Shown piece by piece: positions 19,278 through 28,459 of a DNA stretch of 64,000 bases (position 1 is the first letter of the stretch; the number at the start of each line of letters is the position of its first letter). This DNA comes from Lederbergia galactosidilytica (GTDB taxonomy: Bacteria > Bacillota > Bacilli > Bacillales > Bacillaceae_C): positions 280,495-344,494 of the forward strand of contig NZ_JAGGKH010000002.1 of the NCBI RefSeq assembly GCF_017873565.1. The letters are read 5' to 3'. Under the pieces are notes generated by a model, which was not told the origin of the DNA, made no database searches, and saw only the letters and a list, made by a program, of their open reading frames with translations. Both the position numbers and the translations under genes were made by a program.

Positions 19278-19627
19278 TTTTCCCCAACCTTGACATTATT
19301 TCCGTCCAGACCAAGTCCTTTTTTCTTTGCTATTTCCTTAATTCTTTCGTATCTGCTCATATCCTTGACTTGTGCTTCAAGTTCACTATTCAGCGTTTTT
19401 TGTTCCTGAATAGCGTTTTTTACATCTTCTACTTCTTTATTCACTTCATAAACTTGAGCATTAACTGAAATAATTTGAATCGACATAATAGCCAAAAAAG
19501 CTACTAATAACAAAGCAAGAAACTTTTCTCCTGGAGTGATCTTAGCATGACGTTTAACTTTTTTAATTTCTCTTTCAGGTTGTTGAGCTGGTTGATATTG
19601 ATATTGTTTCCGCGCTAAATTACTCAA
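19274..19627 (-). CDS. ftsL: FtsL, division protein
   Basis: Small bitopic protein of the DivIB-DivIC-FtsL complex. The 117 residues have a basic cytoplasmic tail (KKVKRHAKITPGEK), a membrane helix near residues 36-56 (LALLLVAFLAIMSIQIISVN) and an external leucine-zipper-like coiled coil (residues 58-100). It is identified by size, plan and position between rsmH and pbpB, because FtsL sequences vary widely. Confidence 0.93.
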   Translation of the reverse strand: MSNLARKQYQYQPAQQPEREIKKVKRHAKITPGEKFLALLLVAFLAIMSIQIISVNAQVYEVNKEVEDVKNAIQEQKTLNSELEAQVKDMSRYERIKEIAKKKGLGLDGNNVKVGEK

Positions 19628-19764
19628 ATAAAAGTCCCTCCATCTCCATAAAACTGTATTTTCTATATAAGTTTCTTCAAATTTCCAGCAAAAGCGATCT
19701 TCGGTATTTTTTTATTAATTGCCTCGCCATCTCAAACACTCTTTTATGCACGCACCCGTATGTA

Positions 19765-20697
19765 TTATACTTTTTCAGCTATCCTTAATTTTGCTGATCT
19801 AGCGCGATTATTAGCCTCTAACTCTGTTTCACTTGGGATAATTGGTTTTCTGTTAACCAATTTCAATATCGGTTCGTAACCTTGAGGTATCACTGGCATT
19901 CCTGGTGGTAATGGTGGCCCCTCACTTGCTTCTTTAAAGACCGTTTTACAAATTCTATCTTCCAATGAGTGAAATGTAATAACACTAATTCTTCCACCTG
20001 GCCGAAGTAACTCAATAGCCTGTTGTAGAGAAGATTCAAATGCATGTAACTCATCATTTACAGCAATTCGAATAGCCTGAAATATCCTCTTAGCAGGGTG
20101 TCCTCCTTTTCTGCGCGCAGGTGCAGGTATTCCCTCTTTTATTAGGTCAACCAGTTGCCCTGTTGTTTCAATCGGCCCCTTTTCTCTTGCCGCTTCAATT
20201 TTCCTAGCAATTTGCTTAGAAAACTTTTCCTCACCATATTGAAAAAAAATTCGTACCATATCTCCATATGACCATTGATTTACAACTTCATAAGCTGAAA
20301 CAGCACTACTACGGTCCATTCTCATATCAAGCGGTGCATCATGATGGTAACTGAATCCTCTCTCAGGATCATCTAACTGTGGCGAGGAGACTCCCAAATC
20401 ATATAGAATCCCATCAACCTTTTCTATTCCAAGCTCTGCAAGTCGCTCTTGAAGATGAACAAAATTACTCTGGATCATTGTGAGTTTATCCTTCTCATGA
20501 GAGAGTGTTTCTCGTACATGCGCAATGGCTGTTTCGTCTTGATCAAACGCAATTAATTGTCCTTTGTTCGATAACTGTGAAAGGATTTTTTGGGAATGGC
20601 CACCACCACCTAAAGTACAATCAACATATACCCCATCAGGGTGAATGTTCAGTCCTTCTGATGCTTCATTTAATAACACTGTCGTATGTTTAAACAT
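19765..20697 (-). CDS. rsmH: RsmH, 16S rRNA C1402 N4-methyltransferase
   Basis: SAM-dependent methyltransferase (formerly MraW) that modifies cytidine 1402 in the ribosomal P site. The 310 residues contain the SAM motif [15 protein letters not shown] near residue 25, [22 protein letters not shown] near residue 100 and the late motif [18 protein letters not shown]. The spacer upstream to mraZ holds an inverted repeat element. Confidence 0.98.
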   Translation of the reverse strand: MFKHTTVLLNEASEGLNIHPDGVYVDCTLGGGGHSQKILSQLSNKGQLIAFDQDETAIAHVRETLSHEKDKLTMIQSNFVHLQERLAELGIEKVDGILYDLGVSSPQLDDPERGFSYHHDAPLDMRMDRSSAVSAYEVVNQWSYGDMVRIFFQYGEEKFSKQIARKIEAAREKGPIETTGQLVDLIKEGIPAPARRKGGHPAKRIFQAIRIAVNDELHAFESSLQQAIELLRPGGRISVITFHSLEDRICKTVFKEASEGPPLPPGMPVIPQGYEPILKLVNRKPIIPSETELEANNRARSAKLRIAEKV

Positions 20698-20739
20698 GAT
20701 GTCCCCCTATTCTAACCCTAACCCCTAGTTGTATTATAG

Positions 20740-20853
20740 GATGTTCAAAAAGTAAGGAACAAAGCTGCGCCGCCTCGAACTTTCGATGTCCAGAATGCAC
20801 TAGTGTCAGCGCCTTTAGCCGACTTGTTCCTTTTTTCTCCTTTTTGAACACGC
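20740..20853. repeat. GTTCAAAA-ended intergenic repeat, copy B (best preserved)
   Basis: A 114-base element with inverted ends: ATGTTCAAAAAGTAAGGAAC on the left and, read on the other strand, GTGTTCAAAAAGGAGAAAAA on the right. The paired arms would bring GGAACAA and TTGTTCC together; the GC-rich core contains TCGATGTCCAGAATGCAC. It separates mraZ from rsmH. It has no open frame. Confidence 0.75.
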
Positions 20854-20865
20854 ACTATTAGTAAT

Positions 20866-21297
20866 TTAAATATCAAAATCAATCATATTCTCAGCAATTT
20901 CAGCAAATGACTCTTCTGACTCTGTAAAATATTCTTCCCAAATTCCTTTATTCCAAATCTCTATACGATTAGAAACTCCTAAAACTACACATTCTTTCTC
21001 TAATTTTGCATAGCTAATCAGTGTGGTGGGTAGGTTAATTCTACCTTGCTTATCGATCTCACATTCAATTGCTCCTGAGAAAAAAAACCGAGTAAATGCT
21101 CGTGCATCTTTCTTTGTCATTGGTAAGGTTTTTAACTTTTCCTCCAATTGGCGCCATTCATCAAGAGGATATCCAAATAAACACTGATCAAGACCTCTTG
21201 TGATAACAAATGAATCTCCAAGAGAATCCCTAAATTTAGCTGGAACGATTAAGCGTCCTTTCGTATCAATGTTATGTTGGTATTCTCCCATGAACAT
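20866..21297 (-). CDS. mraZ: MraZ, transcriptional repressor of the dcw operon
   Basis: SpoVT/AbrB-like double-domain DNA-binding protein that controls its own operon. The 143 residues hold two copies of the swapped-hairpin fold, each with a DxKGRxxxP-type motif: [15 protein letters not shown] near residue 10 and [15 protein letters not shown] near residue 80. The start MFMGEYQH at 21297 matches the family; the open frame runs five codons further. Candidate operator repeats lie just upstream. Confidence 0.97.
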   Translation of the reverse strand: MFMGEYQHNIDTKGRLIVPAKFRDSLGDSFVITRGLDQCLFGYPLDEWRQLEEKLKTLPMTKKDARAFTRFFFSGAIECEIDKQGRINLPTTLISYAKLEKECVVLGVSNRIEIWNKGIWEEYFTESEESFAEIAENMIDFDI

Positions 21298-21327
21298 GAG
21301 ACATGCCCCCACTTTCTATCTCTAATT

Positions 21328-21355
21328 TACCACAACCCACCACTTTTCACCACCC
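21328..21355 (-). promoter_or_regulatory. Candidate MraZ operator
   Basis: On the minus strand three closely spaced GTGG-type repeats (GGTGGTGAAA, AGTGGTGGGT, GTGGTAAA) lie 30-60 bases before the mraZ start. MraZ is known to bind direct repeats containing TGGG or TGGTGG in its own promoter, so autoregulation is likely. Confidence 0.6.
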
Positions 21356-21478
21356 TTTTTTTCTCTACAATTAAAAATTCTTGTTTTAAACATCATTGAC
21401 TGTTTTTATTAATCTTTATTGATAAATTTAGAAGCGATCTATTTACTATTAAAGCTAGCGCTAAATTTCTTTCCAATT

Positions 21479-21526
21479 AAAAAAAGACCCCTAATGATCG
21501 AAAAATCGACTAATTAAGAGGTCTTT
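21479..21526 (-). terminator. Terminator after bshC
   Basis: On the minus strand AAAGACCTCTTAATTAGTCGA pairs with TCGATCATTAGGGGTCTTT, followed by a run of T. It separates bshC from the mraZ promoter. Confidence 0.85.
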
Positions 21527-21533
21527 AGAAAAA

Positions 21534-23162
21534 CTATATTTTTATCATCTTATGTTTTCCATCGAATTCATAGGACAGGGACATTAGTTGGTGAATAAAC
21601 TGATATCCTCTATCATTTAAATAGTAAAAGATATTCCATACCCGTTCTTGTGGACTGCCATTCGGACGCAAACATCGTTCTATCCGCTCATATTTCTCTA
21701 ATTCACTTTTATATCTTTCTTTTACAAACCAATCTGCTTTCTTTTTCAGAAATTCGATTTGTTTTGTATGAAATGCTAAGTTTTTTTCTGCGATCGGTAA
21801 AAGTCCACGTTCTGTATGATGAAGCCTTTCAAATATTGATTGGTAGCGTTCCTCTAGATACTGATTTATCTCATCCAGCACCGTTTCTATATGATGATCT
21901 GTTACTGAATCAAGATAGTCTATTTGGTGCTTCTCTACTCCATTTTTCAAGACGTTTTCTATTGATAATTGCAATCCAGCTAAATCTCGTTCAATATTTG
22001 ATTCGATAAATGTAATATTTATTCTCGGTACAAGAGGGGGCATTTTCATATCCCATAATTCAAACGCTTGTTTCAATTCACCCCAATAAGCAATTTCCCC
22101 CGGACCAGCAATAAATGCAAGGGATGGAAATAGAGACTCTTGCATCAATGGTCTTGTAACAACATTATTACTAAAAAGCTCTGGAGTCTCTTTAAGCTTT
22201 GCAGATAGTTCTTGACGATCCATTTGCCAATTTATTTTTTCAACCTTAAATCGATCTAAATCCGCATCATAATCTAATAACAATCGATCTTTTTCTTCAT
22301 AGAGAAATAAATTGGCTGATTGTGGCTGAATCTCGAGCATGCGATTAAATCCATAATGTTGAATAAGCTCTTGCTGGTCTATGACCTTCTCTGTAATTTC
22401 GGATGCTTGATCAATCACCTTTGAAAAAAACGGTTTTTCCAATTCCCTTAATTGTGAATCTGCTGCATCAATTACCAATAATCCATAATCTTTAAATAAC
22501 GACATGATAATCATTGTAAAAAAGTCTGTTATCGTTTCACTGCGATTACTTGCTTCCAGCACGGAAGAGAATACTTCTTTCGTATATTTTCGTTCTCCTA
22601 AATGCATAAAAATGGTTTCCAGCCACTTTTGCATTTCTTCTTTATTATATACGATATCTGAAGCCATTTGCTTTAAACCATTTTGTTCCGGATAATTAAC
22701 TTTCTTCATCATATGTCCAGCTTCAGTATATACATGATTTATCTCTAAAAAATCATGATCTTCCCCAGCAATCCAAAATACGGGAATAACAGGAGTTCCT
22801 AATTTTTTTTCTTGTTGTTCGGCTAACTTAATTATCGAAATAACTTTATGTATGGTATAAAGTGGTCCTGTTAATAATCCCGCTTGTTGCCCACCGATAA
22901 CAACTGTTGAATTGTCGTTTTGTAATTTTTCAAGCGACTTCTTAGTTGCATTTGACATAGGGAAGCGCTCCATATAGTTCTTGATACAAGTAGCAAGCCC
23001 TTTTCGGTTAAACTCCCTTTTCATTAAATCTTTATACCGTTTTTCATAAACCCCGTTCTCTGTTATATCATAATGAAAAAAACCTTTTACTGGTTCTTTT
23101 TGTTCCATATAAAGAGAAGCAAAGTCGTTCGTTGCTGGAATGACGATGCTTTCAATTTCCAT
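21534..23162 (-). CDS. bshC: BshC, cysteine-adding enzyme of bacillithiol synthesis
   Basis: Catalyses the last step of bacillithiol formation, joining cysteine to glucosaminyl-malate. Bacillithiol is the main low-molecular-weight thiol of Bacillaceae. The 542-residue length fits the family (539 in B. subtilis). Recognisable stretches are VVIGGQQAGLLTGPLYTIHK near residue 90, VFWIAGEDHDFLEINHVY near residue 135 and FIAGPGEIAYWGELK near residue 355, followed by a long coiled coil. It lies next to panE as in other Bacillus genomes. Confidence 0.96.
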   Translation of the reverse strand: MEIESIVIPATNDFASLYMEQKEPVKGFFHYDITENGVYEKRYKDLMKREFNRKGLATCIKNYMERFPMSNATKKSLEKLQNDNSTVVIGGQQAGLLTGPLYTIHKVISIIKLAEQQEKKLGTPVIPVFWIAGEDHDFLEINHVYTEAGHMMKKVNYPEQNGLKQMASDIVYNKEEMQKWLETIFMHLGERKYTKEVFSSVLEASNRSETITDFFTMIIMSLFKDYGLLVIDAADSQLRELEKPFFSKVIDQASEITEKVIDQQELIQHYGFNRMLEIQPQSANLFLYEEKDRLLLDYDADLDRFKVEKINWQMDRQELSAKLKETPELFSNNVVTRPLMQESLFPSLAFIAGPGEIAYWGELKQAFELWDMKMPPLVPRINITFIESNIERDLAGLQLSIENVLKNGVEKHQIDYLDSVTDHHIETVLDEINQYLEERYQSIFERLHHTERGLLPIAEKNLAFHTKQIEFLKKKADWFVKERYKSELEKYERIERCLRPNGSPQERVWNIFYYLNDRGYQFIHQLMSLSYEFDGKHKMIKI

Positions 23163-23280
23163 TAAATGACTTCCTTTCCTGCATTGATAAAGGTAGATAA
23201 AAGTATAGCAAAATGATGAATAAATTGATATTAAATTGTCCTCTTATCCGTTTAAAATATTCATGTTTTCCTAGATATCT

Positions 23281-24171
23281 TCAAATGGATTCTTTCTCCA
23301 TTCCTTTAATCGCTTCAAATATCATGGTTGTAACAGGTAATGCCTGCCCCATTTCTTTAGCATGTTCCAATACAGCTCCCAGGATCGCATCAACTTCCGT
23401 TTTTCTACCATGCATTATATCACTAAGCATAGAGGAATGATTTTCTTTTGTACTTTGACAAATCTGGATCATTTTCTCTAATGAATGCTTTGGATTTATT
23501 TCAGGGAATACTGAAGCTACCTCAGTATGCAGCTGTTTCAAAACCTTATAATAATGAAGGTTCTCGATAAGTTTTCCATTTTTCACTTTAAATATAGCCG
23601 TTAAAGGGTTAATCACACTGTTGGCGATTAACTTTTCAAAAAGCATTTCCTTATAATTCTCGTGAAAACGAAATGGAAATACATCAGCTATGCCAATTGG
23701 AAAACAAGTGAATTTTTCTCTAACCCCACGGAATAGCGCGATATTCGTTATGCCTAAACCGGTATGGTGAATCTGATTTTCCTCTGTTTTTTTCACCCCA
23801 TGTTCAACGGTGCCCACATAGATTGTTTCTTGCGGTAATGTTTCTAAAAATTTTATATGCCCGATACCATTTTGAATAAACAGCAGCGGAGTATCAGCAG
23901 GCAAGATCATTAGCTGCTTCATTAAAGATGCGAGATCATATTGTTTAACTGCAATAATTATTAAATCCTGCTTTTCTAATTTCTCAAATTTAGAATAAGC
24001 AGTTACATCATATTTAATATTTCTGTTAGAGTTCGATAACAAAATCCCTTTTTCATTAATTACACTCGCTTGTGCTTGCGTTCTAGTAAGCAAAATAACT
24101 TTATGTTGTAAACTTAAGTAAGTACTAAATAAAAGACCTACTGCGCCCCCACCAATAATCCCTATTTTCAT
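23281..24171 (-). CDS. panE: 2-dehydropantoate 2-reductase
   Basis: NADPH-dependent ketopantoate reductase of the pantothenate pathway. The 296 residues start with the Rossmann motif KIGIIGGGAVGLLF and contain the ketopantoate reductase marks VKQYDLASLM, IQNGIGH and the catalytic-lysine region FEKLIANSVINPLTAIF near residue 175. The ATG at 24171 has AGGTGA upstream; the open frame extends 16 codons further. It corresponds to ylbQ; other panE-type genes may exist elsewhere in the genome. Confidence 0.93.
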   Translation of the reverse strand: MKIGIIGGGAVGLLFSTYLSLQHKVILLTRTQAQASVINEKGILLSNSNRNIKYDVTAYSKFEKLEKQDLIIIAVKQYDLASLMKQLMILPADTPLLFIQNGIGHIKFLETLPQETIYVGTVEHGVKKTEENQIHHTGLGITNIALFRGVREKFTCFPIGIADVFPFRFHENYKEMLFEKLIANSVINPLTAIFKVKNGKLIENLHYYKVLKQLHTEVASVFPEINPKHSLEKMIQICQSTKENHSSMLSDIMHGRKTEVDAILGAVLEHAKEMGQALPVTTMIFEAIKGMEKESI

Positions 24172-24314
24172 ATGATCACCTGCATTTTTATATTCGTTAG
24201 TGCTAAAGTTAGAATCCATTAAAATAAACTGATTTTTTATTAAGTTTATATTATAATATTCCTAAATAAAATGCATATATCAGATATATATAATGGAGAT
24301 AAGGAGGTTTGCAT

Positions 24315-24788
24315 ATGCCCCAAATTGTCAAATAGCTTAAAATTAATTACAAAACGCTTGATGAATTTAAGAAATTTAAAGAGTTTGGCATACAGGAGCT
24401 ATCCATGATCGATGATCTTCAAACTAATATGATTGAAGATAATACTTATTCCCCATTCTACGGGATCTATTTTGGTGATAAACTAATTGCCAGGATGAGT
24501 TTATATCAAAACTCTGCTAAATATGATCAATATTTTAATCCACCGCAGGACTATCTAGAATTGTGGAAACTGGAAGTGTTACCTGGATATCAGAAAAATG
24601 GATATGGCAAAGCACTTATAGAATATGCAAAAAGCTATAATATTCCGATTAAAACAAATCCGCGAATGAATTCTCGAGCCTTCTTCGAAAGGATGGGTTT
24701 TGAACCAATCCATTATGAGATTGAACGTGACCGGGGCGAAGAACCATTAGTTTGGTATCCAAGTGGAGTAACTTCCCAATCATTTTAA
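24315..24788 (+). pseudogene. ylbP: YlbP-type GNAT N-acetyltransferase with an in-frame amber codon
   Basis: A strong AAGGAGG precedes an ATG at 24315 and a reading MPQIVK, then TAG at 24333-24335, then in the same frame LKINYKTLDEFKKF and the rest of a GNAT-type protein, including FYGIYFGDKLIARMS, LEVLPGYQKNGYGKALIEYA and NSRAFFERMGFEP. The intact family is about 160 residues and this frame would be 157. The stop therefore truncates translation after six codons. Re-initiation at the ATG at 24405, 30 codons in, would lose the N terminus and has only a weak upstream site. It could be a real nonsense mutation or a sequence error. The family's substrate is unknown. Confidence 0.85.
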
Positions 24789-24860
24789 CAATATATGAAA
24801 CTATTTTAAATGATGATCGTATATTAGCATGCAAGCATTTATTATTAGGAGGTATTTCTT

Positions 24861-25301
24861 TTGAAAAGAACAGGCGAAATTACATTAGGGGTTATTGGGG
24901 TCGTATTAAGTGCATTTACCAGTTTAATTGGGATGTTCTTCCTATTTATGGGGTCAGATGCAGTCAGAAGTGAGGTTGCTAATGATCCAACTATTGCCGA
25001 TGATCCAACATTAACAATGGAAGATATGGATGGAATATTAAGTATTTTCTCTGGAGCGGGATGGGCTATTATTATCGCTACGATTATTGGATTGATCCTT
25101 GGAATTATTGCGATCGTTAATATAGTTGGTAATAAAAAGCCAAAAGTGGCTGGCTGGATGAATATAATCGGTGCTGTCTTGATGGGCATTATTTCACTCG
25201 GAGTAGCTTTTCTTCCAGCATTACTTTTACTCATCGCTGGAATTATGTGCTTTGTCCGTAAAGCCCCACCTGAGGAACCAATCCAGTCGCAAACATTATA
25301 A
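24861..25301 (+). CDS. DUF4064 membrane protein
   Basis: The 146 residues contain four hydrophobic segments in a tetraspan arrangement, starting MKRTGEITLGVIGVVLSAFT, with an acidic extracellular loop (about residues 36-60) and a short charged tail. This pattern fits DUF4064, a Bacillus family of unknown function. The start is TTG with AGGAGG eight bases upstream. It interrupts the usual ylbP-ylbO neighbourhood, so it is probably a lineage-specific insertion. A bidirectional terminator follows. Confidence 0.8.
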   Translation: MKRTGEITLGVIGVVLSAFTSLIGMFFLFMGSDAVRSEVANDPTIADDPTLTMEDMDGILSIFSGAGWAIIIATIIGLILGIIAIVNIVGNKKPKVAGWMNIIGAVLMGIISLGVAFLPALLLLIAGIMCFVRKAPPEEPIQSQTL

Positions 25302-25316
25302 AAATCTATTGACTGA

Positions 25317-25351
25317 AAAAAAGGAGCCGATACATACATTCGGCTCCTTTT
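25317..25351. terminator. Bidirectional terminator between the DUF4064 gene and rsfA
   Basis: AAAAGGAGCCGA and TCGGCTCCTTTT form a 12-base stem with T runs on both sides. It serves the convergent genes on each strand. Confidence 0.92.
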
Positions 25352-25352
25352 C

Positions 25353-25928
25353 TTATTTTAAACTTTCCTGTTTACTAGTTGCTTCTTCTGTGAATTCATC
25401 TGCTATTTTTCTAGCTTTATCTAAAAGATACATTAAAGAGTGATAATCTTTTTTTAATTGATGATACTTTTCATCCGCCTCTTTTACTTTTTCATTTGCT
25501 GTTAGATGAAGGGCCTGTAAATTTCTTACTTCATTCTTTAAACGCATATTTTCTGATTTATAGTAATCTAATTCAGCTAATTCTTTTTCAATTTCATTAA
25601 GAAGAGAAGTTGCATTAGCCAATATTGAAGAAGGCTGTTGCTTTAACGGGCTTTCCTCCATCTTCTGCAAATCTGTAGTACTTGTTGAATCCTCGACCAA
25701 CTTTAAATTTTTTCTTGCCTTTTTCGCCTGACTAATTTCCTCTTTATATTGTTTTCTAATATTAGAATTCCAGCGAAACCCACACGCAGCTGCGGTTCTT
25801 TTCAATTGTTTGCCAGCCTCTTCGAAAGCCTTCAATTGTGTACTTGCCTCACGTATATGAGATAACACCAATTCAGCTAAGAGAAGATCCTCATCTGACG
25901 ACCAAGCATCTTGACGTGAAGTTGTCAT
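25353..25928 (-). CDS. rsfA: RsfA-type prespore transcription regulator
   Basis: Homologue of B. subtilis RsfA/YlbO, a forespore regulator of SigF-dependent genes. The 191 residues comprise an N-terminal Myb/SANT-like region ([20 protein letters not shown] to [13 protein letters not shown], residues 6-60) and a C-terminal coiled coil (residues 95-175). The ATG at 25928 has AGAGGTGA upstream; the open frame extends further. On the minus strand GGGCATAT lies about 35 bases before the start and fits a SigF -10 element (GGnnAnAnT), but the -35 is weak. Confidence 0.88.
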   Translation of the reverse strand: MTTSRQDAWSSDEDLLLAELVLSHIREASTQLKAFEEAGKQLKRTAAACGFRWNSNIRKQYKEEISQAKKARKNLKLVEDSTSTTDLQKMEESPLKQQPSSILANATSLLNEIEKELAELDYYKSENMRLKNEVRNLQALHLTANEKVKEADEKYHQLKKDYHSLMYLLDKARKIADEFTEEATSKQESLK

Positions 25929-26165
25929 TTCATCACCTCTACTTTTTTGTAAGTATATGCCCTCAGACTGAAAGATAGAATCAGCCCTTAAAAAAAGCAA
26001 GAAAAGACAACAAGATTAAGATAAGGAAATAAAGCTGTGGCAGCAATTTGAGTGAAAAGAAAAGCTTTCATTTTACGATCTTATTACTTTAGAGTCTCGA
26101 ATAGAATGCACTTGGAATTGGATAACTCCGAAAATAATCAGCACAAAATTGTATTTTCCTAAATA

Positions 26166-26202
26166 AAAAAGTGTGAAGAGCCATGGTCTCTTCACACTTT
26201 TT
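26166..26202 (-). terminator. Terminator after rpmF
   Basis: A 15-base perfect stem (AAAAAGTGTGAAGAG with its complement) around CCATGGT lies just after the rpmF stop, with T runs on both sides. Confidence 0.92.
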
Positions 26203-26212
26203 ATTAAAGTTA

Positions 26213-26386
26213 TTATTTGCTCACAACTTCAGTACCTTTATAAGTTCCACATTCTTTACAAACACGATGAGCAAGTTTCTTCTCTCCGCAGTTCGGGCAA
26301 TCAACCATGCCTGGGACTTCTAATTTAAAATGAGTCCGGCGTTTTCTTTTTACAGTCTTTGACGTTCTTCTAGCTGGTACAGCCAT
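26213..26386 (-). CDS. rpmF: Ribosomal protein bL32 (zinc-binding form)
   Basis: Large-subunit ribosomal protein of 57 residues. It starts [17 protein letters not shown], which identifies bL32, and has two CxxC pairs (CPNC and CKEC) ten residues apart that bind zinc. This is the C+ form used when zinc is plentiful. The ATG at 26386 has AGGTGGG upstream. It follows ylbN, the usual bacterial ylbN(yceD)-rpmF pairing. Confidence 0.97.
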   Translation of the reverse strand: MAVPARRTSKTVKRKRRTHFKLEVPGMVDCPNCGEKKLAHRVCKECGTYKGTEVVSK

Positions 26387-26413
26387 AATTCCCACCTCCT
26401 TATAAGAAATGTG

Positions 26414-26458
26414 CAAGGCGCCGACCTATCGGCGACAGTAAACAACGCAAGCGCCTTG
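26414..26458. repeat. GC-rich hairpin repeat between ylbN and rpmF
   Basis: CAAGGCGC and GCGCCTTG pair across 29 bases, with an inner hairpin CGCCGACCTATCGGCG. It is an intergenic structured element inside a probable operon and resembles short GC-rich repeats seen in Bacillus genomes. It could limit read-through or stabilise the rpmF message; no T run follows. Confidence 0.6.
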
Positions 26459-26474
26459 AACTATATCAAAAGTA

Positions 26475-27014
26475 TCATTCCTCTTCGTTTTCTAGCAAGG
26501 TAGCAAGACCAGCGAGACGAGGATCTACTTTTTTATCCTTCTCTTTTTCTGCTTCAAATTGATCTTCTGTCATGACGTTCCAACCTTTTCCCGATTGTGC
26601 ATCCTTGTCTAATGCTTCTTGAGAAAAGACCTGCATCGGAATATCTACAAGGATTAACTCCTCAATAACAGGAAGCAAATCCACTACTCCATTTTCGGGT
26701 TCATGTACAATATCATCAACATCATCACTTAAAATTTGATTCATACTAAGTGAATAAACTTCTGTTGAAAAAATATCAATTGGATATTCCGTATCGACTA
26801 ATGTACGAGCACAAGGTAAAATTAAAGTACCTTTGAGTTGAAGATGGAAAGTCACTCTTTCAGAATCTACCTTAATCTTCCCCTTTATCTCGATCGGGGA
26901 GGCGTTCCTAATTTCTGAGTTTCTAGCCATAAGATCCTTTGTAATATCAATTTTCCGGTCAATTACAACTTCACTATCTCGTAGTTTTTGTAACTGAGAA
27001 ACTGTCCATTTCAT
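26475..27014 (-). CDS. ylbN: YlbN, DUF177 (YceD) family protein
   Basis: DUF177 protein of 179 residues. In plants and some bacteria this family affects 23S rRNA maturation; in Bacillus its role is not defined. The N terminus KWTVSQLQKLRDSEVVIDRK and the central LPCARTLVDTEYPIDIFSTE, a variant of the family's usual CxRC motif with the second cysteine replaced, are recognisable. The C terminus is acidic. The ATG at 27014 is favoured over a GTG three codons upstream that overlaps the ribosome site. Confidence 0.9.
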   Translation of the reverse strand: MKWTVSQLQKLRDSEVVIDRKIDITKDLMARNSEIRNASPIEIKGKIKVDSERVTFHLQLKGTLILPCARTLVDTEYPIDIFSTEVYSLSMNQILSDDVDDIVHEPENGVVDLLPVIEELILVDIPMQVFSQEALDKDAQSGKGWNVMTEDQFEAEKEKDKKVDPRLAGLATLLENEEE

Positions 27015-27250
27015 GTTTATCACCTCTTGGCAACAAAAGTAATTATAGCTTTCAGGTTCTCGTTTGTCAATATATGTAGTTACTTTTTCATTCTTCTTAT
27101 TATCTTACCCACTTCTTAATAAAAAAGTCTTTTTAAGTAAGTTGTTTACAATAATTTCATTATGTTGATCTCGGCAAAAAGTAAGCCAATTTTTATTTTT
27201 TTCCAACCTTTAGTATCATAATAGAAAGTTATCGTTCAGGAGGAATAATC

Positions 27251-28459
27251 ATGAAAACAGTAGGAATTGTAGTGGAATATAATCCATTCCATAATGGTCA
27301 TTTATATCAATTGCAAAAAGCTAAAGAAGAAGCAAGAGCGGATATCGCTATATGTGTTATGAGTGGAAATTTCTTACAGAGGGGAGAGCCTGCGCTTGTT
27401 TCAAAGTGGTCTAGAACTAAAATGGCATTAGCTGCTGGTATTGACCTTGTCATTGAGTTACCCTTTGCTTTTTCAGTACAAAAAGCGGAAATTTTTGCAT
27501 ATGGCGCTGTTCATTTACTTAATGCATTAAATTGCCGTTATATTTGTTTTGGAAGTGAATCAGGTGAGATTAAGGATTTCCAAGACTCAGTCAGCTTTAT
27601 AAAAAAACATCAGTTTCAATACGAAAAATATATTAAAGAATTTGTTAAAACGGGAATGAGTTATCCTTCTGCTTTATCAAAAGCCTATAAAACTTTACGT
27701 CCAAATAATGAATGGATTGATTTATCAAAACCAAATAATATTCTCGGGTTTCACTATATGGATGCAGCTGCTAAAATCAATCCTCAGTTACAATTTATTA
27801 CAGTAAAAAGAAAAAACGCTGGGTATCATGATCTCTCATTTAATGAAACGAATATAGCAAGTGCCACTTCCATTAGAAATCAATTATATCAAACAGGCAT
27901 CACTGATGTGATTCATGAATATATTCCGAAGACTAGCCTATCTGAATTACAAAGCTATTTTGCTAATTTTGGACAACTTCATTCCTGGGAAAATTATTGG
28001 GACTATTTACAGTATCAGCTATTATCCAAAAGTAGTTCAGAACTAAAAGTAATTTATGAGGTGGAGGAAGGGCTTGAAAATCGACTGATCCGAGCTGCAC
28101 AAAGTTCCAAAGATTTTCAAAGCTTTATGAAAACCATTAAAACAAAAAGATATACTTGGACAAGGCTGCAACGAACCTTAACACACATTCTTCTTAATGT
28201 ACATAAAGAAACCATTCGTTCTTTTGGCAACGAGCCACAATATGTTCGCTTACTGGGAATGAGTCAAAGTGGACAAAAATATTTAAGTGCAATCAAAAAA
28301 GATTTAGAAATCCCTTTAATTTCTAAAGTCTCAGCCCAACAAAATCAAATGCTTGCCCTTGACATAAAGGCTACACATATTTATGCGCATGGTCTAGCAG
28401 AACCTTACCGGTCAAAAATGCTTGATCTTGATTATAGGCAACCACCTATTATGATGTGA
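27251..28459 (+). CDS. tmcAL: tRNA(Met) cytidine acetate ligase
   Basis: Forms N4-acetylcytidine at the wobble position of elongator tRNA-Met from acetate and ATP; formerly ylbM. The 402 residues open with VGIVVEYNPFHNGHLYQL, the nucleotidyltransferase HxGH motif, followed by MSGNFLQRGEPALVSKWSR. It is divergent from ylbN. CAGGAGGAA lies before the ATG. Confidence 0.96.
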   Translation: MKTVGIVVEYNPFHNGHLYQLQKAKEEARADIAICVMSGNFLQRGEPALVSKWSRTKMALAAGIDLVIELPFAFSVQKAEIFAYGAVHLLNALNCRYICFGSESGEIKDFQDSVSFIKKHQFQYEKYIKEFVKTGMSYPSALSKAYKTLRPNNEWIDLSKPNNILGFHYMDAAAKINPQLQFITVKRKNAGYHDLSFNETNIASATSIRNQLYQTGITDVIHEYIPKTSLSELQSYFANFGQLHSWENYWDYLQYQLLSKSSSELKVIYEVEEGLENRLIRAAQSSKDFQSFMKTIKTKRYTWTRLQRTLTHILLNVHKETIRSFGNEPQYVRLLGMSQSGQKYLSAIKKDLEIPLISKVSAQQNQMLALDIKATHIYAHGLAEPYRSKMLDLDYRQPPIMM

